A DNA stretch of 64,000 nt, taken from contig NZ_WTYS01000001.1 in the NCBI RefSeq assembly GCF_009827545.1, positions 2,133,772-2,197,771 of the forward strand, in the 5' to 3' direction. The position numbers were made by a program, and so were the translations under genes. Every line of letters starts with the position of its first letter. Positions within the stretch are counted from its first letter, which is position 1. This DNA is from Pontixanthobacter gangjinensis (GTDB lineage Bacteria > Pseudomonadota > Alphaproteobacteria > Sphingomonadales > Sphingomonadaceae). Below, piece by piece: positions 1-9,570 of the stretch. Below the pieces are notes generated by a model. The model was given only the letters and a program-made list of their open reading frames with translations. It was not told the origin of the DNA and did no database searches.

Positions 1-497
1 ACGGCGCAAAGCTGGTGCAAGGCTTCATCTATTCGCGGCCTTTGAACGAGGAAGTCGTTCTTGATAGAATTGCCAGCGGCGAATTCACCATCGTGCCCGA
101 TGGCCCTGATACGTATCGGCCAGACCGCCGGTCTGTATTCCGGCGGATCGGCGTGATCCACGAAGATTATTATTATAACGCAGTCATGCGTGATCTTTCC
201 CGCAATGGCGCCGGACTTGATGGCATTGTCGGGGTCGACGTCGGCACGCATCTGGTCCTCGATTTAGGCGAAGGTCAGTTGGCCGTTTGCAAAGTGGTGC
301 GGTCCGAGAATGCAGAAATTGGCGTGGAATTTGAAACCCAATTGACCAGCGATGGCTCTGGCGGACTATGCACCCGCCACCGGATTTCTCCCTATACCAT
401 TGCCGCAGCGGGCCTGCCCAAAAAGCCGGGCACCGCGGGACCAACCGAGGGTAAACGGGACCAATCTACTCCCAAATTTTTGGAAGTCAGCGCTTAA
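1..497 (+). CDS. C-terminal end of EAL-PilZ cyclic-di-GMP protein (5' truncated by window)
   Basis: The reading frame is open from base 3 with no real start, so the gene begins before the window. The first residues (GAKLVQGFIYSRPL) match the closing segment of an EAL phosphodiesterase domain. They are followed by a PilZ domain: an arginine-rich RRSVFRR motif near residue 40 of the visible part and DLSRNGAGLDG about 20 residues later, the two c-di-GMP-contacting motifs. The role is inferred to be c-di-GMP turnover or sensing in the cytoplasm or at the membrane. The tail after the PilZ domain is about 50 residues and unremarkable. The EAL active site lies outside the window, so catalysis cannot be judged. 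Confidence 0.85.
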   Translation, partial: GAKLVQGFIYSRPLNEEVVLDRIASGEFTIVPDGPDTYRPDRRSVFRRIGVIHEDYYYNAVMRDLSRNGAGLDGIVGVDVGTHLVLDLGEGQLAVCKVVRSENAEIGVEFETQLTSDGSGGLCTRHRISPYTIAAAGLPKKPGTAGPTEGKRDQSTPKFLEVSA

Positions 498-717
498 CAG
501 CCGCCTCACTCGTATCATGCTAATTGCCCTGTGCCCTGTTTCCATGCTTTAACGAGCATCAAGGAACGGGAGAGATCACATCGCCAGCCTCATTGAACAA
601 AGCGAGAATGCGCCAAGTTTTGGCGGGTCGAAATTAGACGAGCAAAGTCATCCCCATGCCCAATCCTCAACTGCCCTGACGATTCGTCCGCTCACTCCGG
701 CAATCGGCGCGGAAATT

Positions 718-1497
718 TTGGACATTAATCTAGCGTCACCTGAAATTGCTGAGCAAGTACCCGCGATCCGTGCGGCTTTGCTGCAGTACAAGGTAATATT
801 CTTCCGCGACCAGAGCCTGACCGCCGAGCAGCATATCGCTTTTGCCAGGCATTTTGGCGATCTGGAAATCCACCCTGCAACGCCGAAGTCTCAACCCAAT
901 CCGGAAATTCTGCGTATCGCTCATGGGCCAGAAAGCCGCGGCCAAGAAAATTACTGGCACTCGGACGTCACTTGGCGAGAGAAACCGTCGCTAGGGTCCA
1001 TATTGCGCGCAGTTAAACTGCCCGAGGTTGGCGGAGACACGCTGTTTGCCAATATGCATTTGGCTTACGAACGATTGAGCCCAGTGATGAAGCGGTTTTG
1101 CGAGGGTTTGACCGCAGTCCATGATATCGCCCGGGTATTCGCCAAGCGATTAGGTAAGACGCCCGATGATCTGCGTGAAAAATATCCGCCGCAGCGCCAT
1201 CCAGTCATTCGCACCCATCCCGAAACGGGTAATCCTGTGATTTACGTCAACACCGCTTTCACTAGCCATATCGAAGGCTTGTCGGCCAAGGAAAGCAACT
1301 GGCTGTTAGATCATCTCTATGCGACCGCCGCCGATCCCGAAGTGCAATGCCGCTTCCGCTGGCAAGTCGGCTCGCTTGCCTTTTGGGATAACCGCGCCTG
1401 CCAACATAATGCCGCAAGCGATTATTTTCCTGCCAAACGGATAATGGAACGGGTAACGATCGCCGGTGACAAACCGTTTTTCAAAGCTTCGCCCTGA
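718..1497 (+). CDS. TauD/TfdA-family Fe(II)/2-oxoglutarate dioxygenase
   Basis: The family oxidises substrates such as taurine or other sulfonates using Fe(II), O2 and 2-oxoglutarate. The facial triad is visible: the HxD of YWHSDVTW and a distal His in RACQHNAASDY, followed by the 2-oxoglutarate arginine (IMERVTI). The substrate cannot be assigned. The start is odd: TTG at 718 is the only usual start codon in frame, but the frame stays open back to 553 and encodes TIRPLTPAIGAEILDINL, the conserved N-terminal strand of the family. The true start is therefore probably a rare codon such as CTG 676 or ATC 580. The latter has a purine-rich GGGAG at 568-572. A sequencing or frame error is the alternative. 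Confidence 0.85.
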   Translation: MDINLASPEIAEQVPAIRAALLQYKVIFFRDQSLTAEQHIAFARHFGDLEIHPATPKSQPNPEILRIAHGPESRGQENYWHSDVTWREKPSLGSILRAVKLPEVGGDTLFANMHLAYERLSPVMKRFCEGLTAVHDIARVFAKRLGKTPDDLREKYPPQRHPVIRTHPETGNPVIYVNTAFTSHIEGLSAKESNWLLDHLYATAADPEVQCRFRWQVGSLAFWDNRACQHNAASDYFPAKRIMERVTIAGDKPFFKASP

Positions 1498-1590
1498 CCG
1501 CATGTTTAGCTAGGCCTTTCGCACACAGAACCAGCAATAAAGGCACGCGATTTGCGCAGTCCCAACGCACCCAATCGAGTAGACAACACC

Positions 1591-2277
1591 ATGCAAGAAT
1601 CAATGACTTATGACGAAGTGGTCCTCGGACGCCGCTCAATCCGAGGATATCTGGACAAGCCTGTTCCGCGCGAGTTGATCGAGGAAGTGCTTGCACTTGC
1701 CAGTCGTTCACCTTCCTCAATGAATACCCAGCCGTGGCATTTCCACGTCATCACTGGCGATCCGCTCGACCGCATCCGGCGCGGCAACACCGAACGCATT
1801 CTGGCGGGCGAGCCCGACAGCCGCGAATTCCGCCGGGGTCAACCGTTCGCCGGTGTCCACCGCGACCGTCAGGTCGGCGTCGCCAAGCAATTGTTTGGCG
1901 CGATGGGTATCGAGCGTGACGACAAGGATGCACGGCAAGACTGGGTGCTGCGCGGCTTCCGCCAATTCGACGCGCCGGTTTGCGTGATCGTGACTTACGA
2001 CCGCGAATTGTCCGAAAGCGACGACACCGCCTTCGATTGTGGCGCGGTGACCACCTGCCTCGTCAACGCCGCATGGAGCCGCGGGCTCGGCTGCGTGATT
2101 AATTCGCAAGGCATCATGCAAAGCCCGGTCGTGCGCGAACATGCCGGCATTCCTGACGATCAGGTCATCATGAAAGCAATCGCACTGGGCTGGCCGGACA
2201 ATAGCTTCCCGGCCAACGCCGTGGTCAGCGAGCGCAAGAGCGTGGATGAAGCGGCACGGTTTGTGGGGTTTGATTAA
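1591..2277 (+). CDS. nitroreductase-family FMN oxidoreductase
   Basis: Nitroreductase family enzymes use FMN and NAD(P)H to reduce nitro compounds, quinones or related acceptors in the cytoplasm. The N-terminus shows the FMN-phosphate motif RRSIRGY and the SPSSMNTQPWHF segment. The C-terminal half has the family GWPD segment (ALGWPDNSFPANAV). The ATG at 1591 is preferred over the upstream TTG 1552 because it gives the normal start just before MTYDEVVLGRRS; ATG 1603 is also possible. The product is about 228 residues, normal for the family. It stands alone in the + direction after the dioxygenase. The substrate is unknown. Confidence 0.88.
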   Translation: MQESMTYDEVVLGRRSIRGYLDKPVPRELIEEVLALASRSPSSMNTQPWHFHVITGDPLDRIRRGNTERILAGEPDSREFRRGQPFAGVHRDRQVGVAKQLFGAMGIERDDKDARQDWVLRGFRQFDAPVCVIVTYDRELSESDDTAFDCGAVTTCLVNAAWSRGLGCVINSQGIMQSPVVREHAGIPDDQVIMKAIALGWPDNSFPANAVVSERKSVDEAARFVGFD

Positions 2278-2279
2278 GA

Positions 2280-2310
2280 GATAACGAGCGGCTGACAAAG
2301 GTCCGTTATC
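2280..2310. terminator. weak hairpin downstream of nitroreductase
   Basis: A perfect 7-bp inverted repeat, GATAACG (2280-2286) and CGTTATC (2304-2310), encloses 17 bases just after the nitroreductase stop. There is no clear T-run, so a terminator role is only a guess. Confidence 0.25.
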
Positions 2311-2374
2311 AGGAAGTACGGCAGACGCCAGACACGGCATTAAATGGGGTGGTTAGCGGAAGGTCTCCGCAACG

Positions 2375-2695
2375 CTACCGCTCCAGAATATCCTTCTTGC
2401 GCTGGAGATATTCCTCGCGATCAATTTCACCATTGGCATAACGTTCGTCGAGACGGTCCATAGCGACCTTGCCATTGCTTTTTTCGGCCCTGCTGCTGCC
2501 CAACCTGCGCGTAAGAAGGATTGTAGTGATTATAATCGCGGCCAGCACCAACAACCCAAGCAAAGTGTGCACGAGGCTTGCGCCACAGCCCCATGAGTGG
2601 CCGAACGCGTGGCTGCCATCGTGCATATGCCAGCCTTCAACTTGATGAACTCTTGCGCTGACGAACAAGAGCAGTGCCGTTCCTTGGTTCAACAT
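2375..2695 (-). CDS. small membrane protein with C-terminal SHOCT domain
   Basis: A 106-residue protein. One hydrophobic helix lies at about residues 41-63 (LVHTLLGLLVLAAIIITTILL). The last 25 residues (LDERYANGEIDREEYLQRKKDIL) are a typical SHOCT motif, a short oligomerisation or anchoring module. The His-rich segment before the helix (HMHDGSHAFGHSWGCG) could bind metal. It starts 28 bases after the stop of the copper ATPase on the same strand and has a GAGGAG ribosome-binding site, so the two genes probably form a copper-stress operon. The specific function is unknown. Confidence 0.75.
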   Translation of the reverse strand: MLNQGTALLLFVSARVHQVEGWHMHDGSHAFGHSWGCGASLVHTLLGLLVLAAIIITTILLTRRLGSSRAEKSNGKVAMDRLDERYANGEIDREEYLQRKKDILER

Positions 2696-2723
2696 GTTCC
2701 GGCTCCTCTCCTCAAATGACCGC

Positions 2724-4961
2724 TTAGATCGTTACCGTGCGCAGTCGCAGTGAATTCGTCACCACCGAAATCGAGGACGCGCTCATCGCTAGGGCTGCGA
2801 ACATCGGGCTGATAAGAATGCCAAGCCACGGATAAAGCAGGCCAGCTGCGATGGGCACTCCCAGTCCGTTATAGAAGAGTGCAAAGAACAGGTTTTGGTG
2901 GATATTCCGCATGGTGGCGCGGGCGAGCCGCCGCGCGCGAACGATCCCATCCAGATCTCCTCTCACCAGTGTAATCCCGGCACTTTCAATCGCCACGTCC
3001 GCGCCGGTGCCCATGGCAATGCCGACATCGGCCTGTGCCAGGGCTGGGGCATCGTTGACCCCGTCTCCTGCCATGGCAACCTTGCGTCCTTGCCGCTGGA
3101 GATCGTCGATTATCATGGCCTTGTCTTGCGGCAGCACATCCGCGCGGATTTCGTCGATCCCAAGCGAACCCGCGACCGCCTTGGCAGTCCTCTTATTATC
3201 GCCTGTCGCCATGATTATACGAAACCCTAGCGCGTGAAGTTCCTTGATTGCTGCGGGGGTCGTTTTCTTGACAACATCGGCGACGCAGACGAGTCCGGCC
3301 ACCGCGCCATCAACAACCACGAACATCACGGTCTCGCCCTCGTCGCGGCGGCTATCAGCCTTCCCTCGCGAACCGTTGGGCAGAATTTGCAGTTGCTCCA
3401 GAAGTCTTGAGTTGCCCAGCGCGACGTCCCTGCCGTCTACCTGTCCCCGTACGCCCTTTCCGGTAATGGCTTCGAAATCCAGAGCATTTTCGAGCACTAT
3501 GTTGCGATCTTCCGCACCTTTAACGATTGCCTCTGCAAGAGGATGTTCCGATCCCTTTTCAAGCGCGGCGGCGAGCCTGAGCACATCATTTTGCGTAAAA
3601 CCCTCCTCGGGAAGAACGGCAACCAGCTTCGGTTTGCCCTCTGTGAGCGTGCCGGTCTTGTCGACGATCAGTGTGTCGATCTTCTCGAAGCGTTCAAGTG
3701 CCTCGGCGTTCTTGATCAGCACGCCCGCCTGAGCGCCACGTCCGGTCGCCGTCATCACTGACATCGGGGTAGCCAAGCCAAGGGCGCAAGGGCAGGCGAT
3801 GATAAGCACCGAGACGGCTGAGATGAGGGCATAGGACAGCGCAGGGGGCGGTCCCCAGATCGACCATCCAACGAAAGCAAGAACTGCTACGCCGATAACT
3901 ACGGGTACGAACCAGCTGGCGACCTGGTCGGCATACTTCTGGATCGGCGCGCGCGACCGCTGCGCCTTGGTGACCATGTCGACGATCTGGCTCAACATGG
4001 TGTCTGAGCCGACGCGGCGGGCGGCGAGGACAAGGCTACCGGTCCCGTTGAGCGTGGCACCGGTTACGGCGTCACCGAAGGACTTCTCGACTGGCACAGG
4101 CTCGCCCGTGATCATACTTTCGTCGACGGAGGAGTGCCCTTCTAGAACCTCGCCATCCACCGGTATCTTTTCGCCCGGCCTTATCCGCAGGCGATCACCC
4201 ACCTGAACCTCCTCGAGCGGGATCTCCTCCTCGCGATTGTCAGCCCGGATTAAGCGCGCAGTCTTGGGCGCAAGGTCGAGCAGGGCGCGGATTGCCTTGC
4301 CGGTTCCCGCCCTCGCGCGCAGTTCCATCACCTGGCCCAACAGCACCAGCACCACAATCACAGCCGCAGCTTCGAAATAGACCGGGACATGCCCGTGCAT
4401 GTCGAGAATGCCCTCAGGAAAGATCGAAGGTGCCACAACTGCGGAGACGCTGAACAGCCAGGCTGCGGCAACGCCCATGGTGATCAGCGAAAACATGTTG
4501 AGATTCCAGGAGCCGAAGGACTTCACTCCTCGTTCGAGGAAGGGCCAGCCGCACCACAAGACGACAGGGGTTGCCAGCAGCAGTTCAGCCCATCGCGCCA
4601 CGCCTTCGCCCAATGTCTGCCTGAACCAGCCTAGACCAACCATGGGCCCCATTGCCAAGAGTAGGATAGGAACTGTCAGCACCGTGCCAATCCAGAAGCG
4701 GCGTGTGAAATCAGTCAGTTCGGGATTGGCCTGCTCATCCTCCATCGCTGCCGATTCCAGCTCGAGGGCCATCCCACAAAGAGGGCATGGCCCCGGCTCA
4801 ATCTGCCGCACCTGCGGGTGCATCGGGCAAGTATAGACCGCTCCCTTGTGACCTTCGAGCACCATGTCATACGGCCGCGCATCCGGTGCGTTGTTGCCGC
4901 GAGAGTGGTGCTCATGATCGTGGCACGCATCTTCGCTCATAACATCCAAGCTTACAGACAT
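2724..4961 (-). CDS. copA: copper-translocating P1B-type ATPase with N-terminal heavy-metal-binding domain
   Basis: An inner-membrane P1B ATPase that exports Cu(I) with ATP. The N-terminus is His-rich (CHDHEHH) and carries the YTCPMHP...CPLCGM heavy-metal-binding motif. The CPC transport motif (IIACPCALG) is near residue 390, the phosphorylated DKTGTLT near 435, then MATGDN and [11 protein letters not shown] in the hinge. Length and helix layout are normal. The longest frame reaches TTG 5006, but that extension is encoded by an imperfect palindrome at 4964-5005, so ATG 4961 (or 4940, [12 protein letters not shown]) is preferred. Copper rather than silver specificity is inferred from family resemblance. 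Confidence 0.92.
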   Translation of the reverse strand: MSVSLDVMSEDACHDHEHHSRGNNAPDARPYDMVLEGHKGAVYTCPMHPQVRQIEPGPCPLCGMALELESAAMEDEQANPELTDFTRRFWIGTVLTVPILLLAMGPMVGLGWFRQTLGEGVARWAELLLATPVVLWCGWPFLERGVKSFGSWNLNMFSLITMGVAAAWLFSVSAVVAPSIFPEGILDMHGHVPVYFEAAAVIVVLVLLGQVMELRARAGTGKAIRALLDLAPKTARLIRADNREEEIPLEEVQVGDRLRIRPGEKIPVDGEVLEGHSSVDESMITGEPVPVEKSFGDAVTGATLNGTGSLVLAARRVGSDTMLSQIVDMVTKAQRSRAPIQKYADQVASWFVPVVIGVAVLAFVGWSIWGPPPALSYALISAVSVLIIACPCALGLATPMSVMTATGRGAQAGVLIKNAEALERFEKIDTLIVDKTGTLTEGKPKLVAVLPEEGFTQNDVLRLAAALEKGSEHPLAEAIVKGAEDRNIVLENALDFEAITGKGVRGQVDGRDVALGNSRLLEQLQILPNGSRGKADSRRDEGETVMFVVVDGAVAGLVCVADVVKKTTPAAIKELHALGFRIIMATGDNKRTAKAVAGSLGIDEIRADVLPQDKAMIIDDLQRQGRKVAMAGDGVNDAPALAQADVGIAMGTGADVAIESAGITLVRGDLDGIVRARRLARATMRNIHQNLFFALFYNGLGVPIAAGLLYPWLGILISPMFAALAMSASSISVVTNSLRLRTVTI

Positions 4962-4963
4962 GC

Positions 4964-5005
4964 TGTCAGTTCTGCAAATGTCCGCAATTGGGCCGAAAGC
5001 TGACA
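4964..5005. repeat. imperfect palindromic element upstream of copA
   Basis: The element is bounded by TGTCAG at 4964 and CTGACA at 5000-5005. Its inner part, TGTCCGCAATTGGGCCGAAA, resembles short dispersed palindromes common between alphaproteobacterial genes, which often get read in frame as MSAFGP-like peptides. Only this copy was noticed here. The family assignment is from memory of such elements, not from a search. Confidence 0.4.
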
Positions 5006-5069
5006 AGCTGCTTTTATCTGTAACTCAAAGTAAAGCAGCCATGTAAAAACTGTGTCGGGGCATTGGCTT

Positions 5070-6275
5070 CTACCGCAAGCTCACCACATTGTCGCTTTCG
5101 CGCGGGTCAATCCGGTCGCCGCGGTAGAGGCTCGCCATTGGCTCGTCCACTACATCGACCTGCACCGCATTGCCGAAGCCGTTGAATCCGGTTTTCATGG
5201 CTGCGCCATAAGCGCCGAGCATTCCAACTTCGATGAAATCATCGGCCTTTATGTCTCCGGGCAGCAGAAACGGGCCTTTCATAAAGTCGGCATCGTCGCA
5301 GGTGGGACCAAAGAAGCTGAATTCTTCCTCCGCATCGCGCAGATCCTCTTCGAGTGCGGCAACGGGAAAACGCCATTCGACATGGGCTGCATCATACAGC
5401 GCGCCATAGGCGCCATCATTGATGAATAGCTCGTCACCGCGCCTCTTCTCCACGCGTACGATCAGCGAGGAATATTCGGCGCACAGCGCTCTGCCCGGTT
5501 CGCACCACAGCTCCGCATTATAAGCGATGGGCAGTTCGTAGAAATGGCGGTGAATGACCGAGAAGTAGTCTTCGAGTGGTGGCGGCTCCATACCCGGATA
5601 AATGCTCGGGAACCCGCCTCCCACATCGACCATGTCAATGACCACGCTGGCATCGGCAATTGCCGCTCGCACACGCTCCAGCGCCTGAACATAGGCAAAT
5701 GGCGTCATCGCCTGACTACCCACGTGGAAACACACACCAAGCCAGTCACAATGTTGGCGGGTCACTTGCAGCAATTCTCCTGCATCAGCGACATCGACAC
5801 CGAATTTGGAGGCAAGTGAAAGCTCGGCATATTCGCTCGACACGCGCAGACGGACCAGCAGGCGCAGGTCCTTGGCCGGGTTGCCCTTTTCATCGCTGCA
5901 GCCTTCGACAATTTTTTCCAATTCCTCGATAGAATCGAGGCTGAAGGTCTTTACGCCGTGCTGGTGATATGCCTCGCGGATGGCGCGCGCGGTTTTGACA
6001 GGATGCATAAAGCACAGCACCGATTCTGGCACAGCTTCACGCGCAAGGCGAACCTCCGCGATCGATGCCACATCGAAATGCGTGATCCCATTCGCAAAAA
6101 GGATTTTCAGCAGTTCGGGAGAAGGATTTGCCTTTACCGCATACAGCGACTTGCCCGGAAACTTCTCAACGAAGAAACGAGCGGCACGCGCAGCGGCGTG
6201 AGGGCGATTGAGGATAACTGGTTCGTCCGGCGAAAGATCGCGAACTACAGCAGCAGCATTAGGATAGATGTGCAA
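5070..6275 (-). CDS. PLP-dependent ornithine/lysine/arginine decarboxylase, fold type III
   Basis: Decarboxylates a basic amino acid, most likely ornithine to putrescine, as the entry to polyamine synthesis. It is the alanine-racemase-fold (group IV) type. The PLP lysine is K48 in YAVKANP; the glycine-rich phosphate loop is VDVGGGFPS; the EPGRALCAE motif and the catalytic cysteine in GPTCDDADF (near residue 327) are present. The length of 401 residues matches short bacterial ornithine/lysine decarboxylases. The polyamine genes that follow on the same strand (8089-9300 and 6624-7799) support this role. Ornithine versus lysine preference cannot be told from sequence. Confidence 0.9.
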   Translation of the reverse strand: MHIYPNAAAVVRDLSPDEPVILNRPHAAARAARFFVEKFPGKSLYAVKANPSPELLKILFANGITHFDVASIAEVRLAREAVPESVLCFMHPVKTARAIREAYHQHGVKTFSLDSIEELEKIVEGCSDEKGNPAKDLRLLVRLRVSSEYAELSLASKFGVDVADAGELLQVTRQHCDWLGVCFHVGSQAMTPFAYVQALERVRAAIADASVVIDMVDVGGGFPSIYPGMEPPPLEDYFSVIHRHFYELPIAYNAELWCEPGRALCAEYSSLIVRVEKRRGDELFINDGAYGALYDAAHVEWRFPVAALEEDLRDAEEEFSFFGPTCDDADFMKGPFLLPGDIKADDFIEVGMLGAYGAAMKTGFNGFGNAVQVDVVDEPMASLYRGDRIDPRESDNVVSLR

Positions 6276-6623
6276 CTCAAGGGACCCCCTGAAGGTAACT
6301 AACGGTCAAGGCTGCCTTGCGGTTTATGGCCCCACCCTTTTTCGAGGGATCTTGGCAGTGAAGCGGGCCTATATATCGCAGGGCGGCAAATTCAACAAAA
6401 AACGTTGATAATGTATAATCTCAACGACCAAGACACCCCTGCGTTCCGGGACTAACGCCCGGAAGCAAATCTCGGGGGCCTGATCGACAGCGGCAATCAG
6501 GTTCAAGCCGCTCCATCGCCGTCCAAGATGATAGCCACCGATTGGAACAGATCATTGCACAATTTACAACACCGGCCGACCTCGCCAAATTTCTAAACGA
6601 GCTTGCTCGGGGCTATCCCGCCG
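6276..6623. other. intergenic region upstream of the PLP decarboxylase
   Basis: About 350 bases between two polyamine genes. It contains a perfect 7-bp hairpin, TTCCGGG (6444-6450) and CCCGGAA (6458-6464), without a T-run, and an AT-rich patch near 6390-6420 that could hold the decarboxylase promoter. The + frame 6419-6631 is open and reads like a protein tail (LEQIIAQFTTPADLAKFL) but has no ATG or GTG start; it may be a gene remnant or chance. Confidence 0.4.
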
Positions 6624-7799
6624 CTAGCTAAGCCGGCTGCGAAAATCCTCATATCCGAAGCTCTTGACCAGCTCGAGCACATCGGTCTCGCTATCCCACA
6701 GATAAATGCTCGGCAATTGTACGCCATTGAATGTGTTGGTCTTGACCATCGAATAATGTGCCTGATCGAGGAAGGCGATGCGCTGGCCCGGTTGATTGGG
6801 AACAGGCAGTGAATAATCGCCGATCACGTCCCCTGCGAGGCATGACGGGCCGCCTAAACGGACCGGAGCCCCCTTCCCTTCGGCCTCATGCAGCATTGCT
6901 GGCCGATAGGGTGCCTCGATCACATCGGGCATGTGGCACGTTGCAGAAATATCGGTAATAGCGAGCGGCATTTCGTTGAAACCATTATCAAGAATGGTGC
7001 CGACTAGAATACCGGCATCGAGCGCCACAGCCTCACCCGGCTCCAGATAGATTTCGCAGCCAGTATCTTCCTTCGCATCGCGCAGAAATTCGATCAACTC
7101 ATCACGCTCGTAATCGGCGCGGGTGATATGGTGCCCCCCACCCATATTGATCCATTTCAGCCGGTCAAAATAAGGCTCAATTACATCAAACACCTTATCC
7201 CAGGTCTGCTGCAACGGTTCGAAGGTTTGCTCACACAGATTATGGAAATGGATGCCGTCGACACCTTCCATATGCTCTTCGGTAAGCTGCTCGAGCGGGA
7301 AGCCGAGCCGCGAACCGGGGCTGGAGGGGTCGTAACGCGGCACTTCGCCAGTGGGCACTTGCGGATTGATCCGCAGGCCGACATCAAATCCACCGCCTTG
7401 TGACCGACCGTGTTCCAGAATCAGCGAAGCTCTGTGGTGCTGTTGCGGTGAATTGAAGATCACATGGTCTGAAAGGCGGCAAATTTCCTCCAATTCATCG
7501 GGCTTATATGCGGCACAATAGGTTGCAATCTCACCATCGTAGAATTCGGAAGCAAGCCGCGATTCCCACAAACCGGAGCTGCACACACCGTCGAGATACT
7601 CACCAATGATCGGCGCAACCGACCACATCGAAAACGCCTTCAGAGCAGCGAGAACCTTGATGTCCGCCGCATCGCGAATGTCGGCGAGTATTTGCAAGTT
7701 CGCGCGCAATTTTTGCGCGTCCACCACAAAAGCAGGGCTGTCGACGCGGCTAAGGTCGAATTGGGCAAATGCCCCGGGATCACCGGCTTTGGTTTCCAT
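6624..7799 (-). CDS. nspC: carboxynorspermidine (carboxyspermidine) decarboxylase
   Basis: Removes the carboxyl group from carboxynorspermidine or carboxyspermidine, the last step of the alternative triamine route that does not need decarboxylated S-adenosylmethionine. It is a PLP enzyme of the alanine-racemase fold: lysine K54 in AALKAF, HFHNLCE motif, glycine loop NMGGGHHIT, EPGEAV, and GPSCLAGD carrying the catalytic cysteine. Length (391) is normal. The synthase partner is directly upstream (8089-9300) on the same strand and the diamine-producing decarboxylase is downstream, giving the complete pathway. The ATG 7799 start is the natural one. Confidence 0.9.
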   Translation of the reverse strand: METKAGDPGAFAQFDLSRVDSPAFVVDAQKLRANLQILADIRDAADIKVLAALKAFSMWSVAPIIGEYLDGVCSSGLWESRLASEFYDGEIATYCAAYKPDELEEICRLSDHVIFNSPQQHHRASLILEHGRSQGGGFDVGLRINPQVPTGEVPRYDPSSPGSRLGFPLEQLTEEHMEGVDGIHFHNLCEQTFEPLQQTWDKVFDVIEPYFDRLKWINMGGGHHITRADYERDELIEFLRDAKEDTGCEIYLEPGEAVALDAGILVGTILDNGFNEMPLAITDISATCHMPDVIEAPYRPAMLHEAEGKGAPVRLGGPSCLAGDVIGDYSLPVPNQPGQRIAFLDQAHYSMVKTNTFNGVQLPSIYLWDSETDVLELVKSFGYEDFRSRLS

Positions 7800-8034
7800 T
7801 AGGTCAATTTCACTATCAATTGGCGTTGCTCGTCGCAGAATTTGATTGCTTCTAGGTGGACATCGCGAGCGTCAGAACCACCATTCGCATTGCGCCAATC
7901 AGAGTCAACAAGAGGCATAAACAAGCAACCACTACTCACAAGCACTCAGCCTTGTGGCGACCTACGACAAGCAAAGAAAATTCAGAATCATTTTAGATAT
8001 TCAGCTCATGGCGATATAATGCATAATCTCTGTC

Positions 8035-8085
8035 CCTTTGAGGTGATTTGCTGCGGCGACTGCGCTTTAATAGCCACCTCAAAGG
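8035..8085. repeat. long 11-bp inverted repeat between the two polyamine genes
   Basis: CCTTTGAGGTG (8035-8045) and CACCTCAAAGG (8075-8085) are perfect complements separated by 29 bases. They start 4 bases beyond the stop of the carboxynorspermidine synthase. There is no T-run on either side, so besides a terminator it could be an mRNA-processing or stabilising hairpin between nspC and the synthase. The rest of 7800-8034 holds nothing recognisable. Confidence 0.6.
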
Positions 8086-8088
8086 CCA

Positions 8089-9300
8089 TCAAAACCCAAC
8101 CGGCGCATCCATCTCCACTACATTCCATGATAGGCCGTGTTCGTTCAGCATTTCCATGAAGGGATCGGGGTCCATCTGCTCCATGTTGAACACGCCGTTT
8201 CCTGCCCAAGTGCCTTGCAGCATCATCGCACTGCCGATCATCGCGGGAACGCCGGTGGTGTAACTTACGCCCTGATTTCCGGTTTCCTCATAAGCGGCCT
8301 CGTGGCTGCAGATGTTGTTGATGTAGAAAGTCTTCTCGCCTGACCCATCCAGTGCTTCGCCAGTCGCGATCACGCCGATATTGGTGTTACCTGTGGTCGT
8401 TTCCCCAAGTGTTTCGGGCTTGGGCAATACCGCAGCAAGGAATTGCAGCGGGATGATTTCCTTGCCTTGATATTTGATCGGCTCGATCCCGGTCATGCCG
8501 ACATTTTGCAGCACGGTCAGATGTTTGATATATTCATCGCCAAAGGTCATCCAGAATCGCCCACGCTCCAGTTCGGGGATGAATTTGGAGAGGCTTTCCA
8601 GCTCCTCGTGATACATCATATACATGTTCTTGGGGCCGACCGCTTCGAAGTCGAACTCCACCTTCTTGCTTAGCGCCGGTGTCTCCACAAATGCACCATT
8701 TTCCCAGTGCCTCGCCGGGGCGGTCACTTCGCGAATGTTGATTTCGGGGTTGAAATTGGTCGCAAACGCTTGGCCGTGATCGCCGCCGTTGCAATCGAGA
8801 ATGTCGAGCTGGCGGATGGTCTTGAGCTTGTGCTTCTTCAGCCACATGGTGAACACGCTGGTTACGCCCGGATCGAAACCCGAACCGAGCAGCGCCATCA
8901 GGCCCGCTTCTTTGAAACGGTCATGATAGGCCCATTGCCAGTGATATTCGAATTTCGCCTCGTCCTTCGGCTCGTAATTCGCCGTGTCGAGATAGCTCAC
9001 GCCCGCTTCCAAGCAGGCATCCATGATCGGCAAGTCCTGATACGGCAGTGCAAGGTTGACGACGAGGCTGGGCTGGATTTTGCGGATCAGATTGACCATC
9101 GCGGGTACTTCTTCCGCGTCGATCTCATATGTCGCCACTTCCTGTCCGCAGCGGGTTTTAACACTCGCAGCAATCGCATCACATTTGCTCTTGGTTCTGC
9201 TGGCGAGATGAATGTCGGTGAAAATCTCCGAATTAAACGCCATTTTGTGAACGCAAACCGAGCTAACCCCGCCTGCACCGATTACCAGAACTGTCGCCAT
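8089..9300 (-). CDS. carboxynorspermidine synthase (saccharopine dehydrogenase family)
   Basis: Condenses aspartate-semialdehyde with a diamine (putrescine or 1,3-diaminopropane) using NADPH to give carboxyspermidine or carboxynorspermidine. The Rossmann motif VIGAGGVSSV begins at residue 5; ASRTKSKCD and the conserved SGFDPGVTSVF and NGGDHGQAF segments are typical of the carboxynorspermidine branch rather than lysine-pathway saccharopine enzymes. Length 403 is typical. The start ATG 9300 has GGAG about 6 bases upstream. With nspC downstream it makes the two-step pathway, separated by the 11-bp inverted repeat. Confidence 0.9.
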   Translation of the reverse strand: MATVLVIGAGGVSSVCVHKMAFNSEIFTDIHLASRTKSKCDAIAASVKTRCGQEVATYEIDAEEVPAMVNLIRKIQPSLVVNLALPYQDLPIMDACLEAGVSYLDTANYEPKDEAKFEYHWQWAYHDRFKEAGLMALLGSGFDPGVTSVFTMWLKKHKLKTIRQLDILDCNGGDHGQAFATNFNPEINIREVTAPARHWENGAFVETPALSKKVEFDFEAVGPKNMYMMYHEELESLSKFIPELERGRFWMTFGDEYIKHLTVLQNVGMTGIEPIKYQGKEIIPLQFLAAVLPKPETLGETTTGNTNIGVIATGEALDGSGEKTFYINNICSHEAAYEETGNQGVSYTTGVPAMIGSAMMLQGTWAGNGVFNMEQMDPDPFMEMLNEHGLSWNVVEMDAPVGF

Positions 9301-9570
9301 AATAACTCCATTGTCTTGTCGCGCCGCGCTGCATCAAGCGCGTATGCCTTGTTAACGCTCCACATAGTCGAATGCGCGCTGACCGCAATATGGTCCCACT
9401 TTATTCATTTCCTACGAATCAAAAACCATGCAGAAGCAGCGCATGACAAATGTTCTCCTTCCGTTGCCCCGCCCATCCCCTACGGCGCTCCATCCGGGCA
9501 CCAGTTTGCTTAGCCCTGGACTGTGTTCCAGGTGTTCCACATCGCGGTTTTGTGCGGGTTTGCTGGCGAA

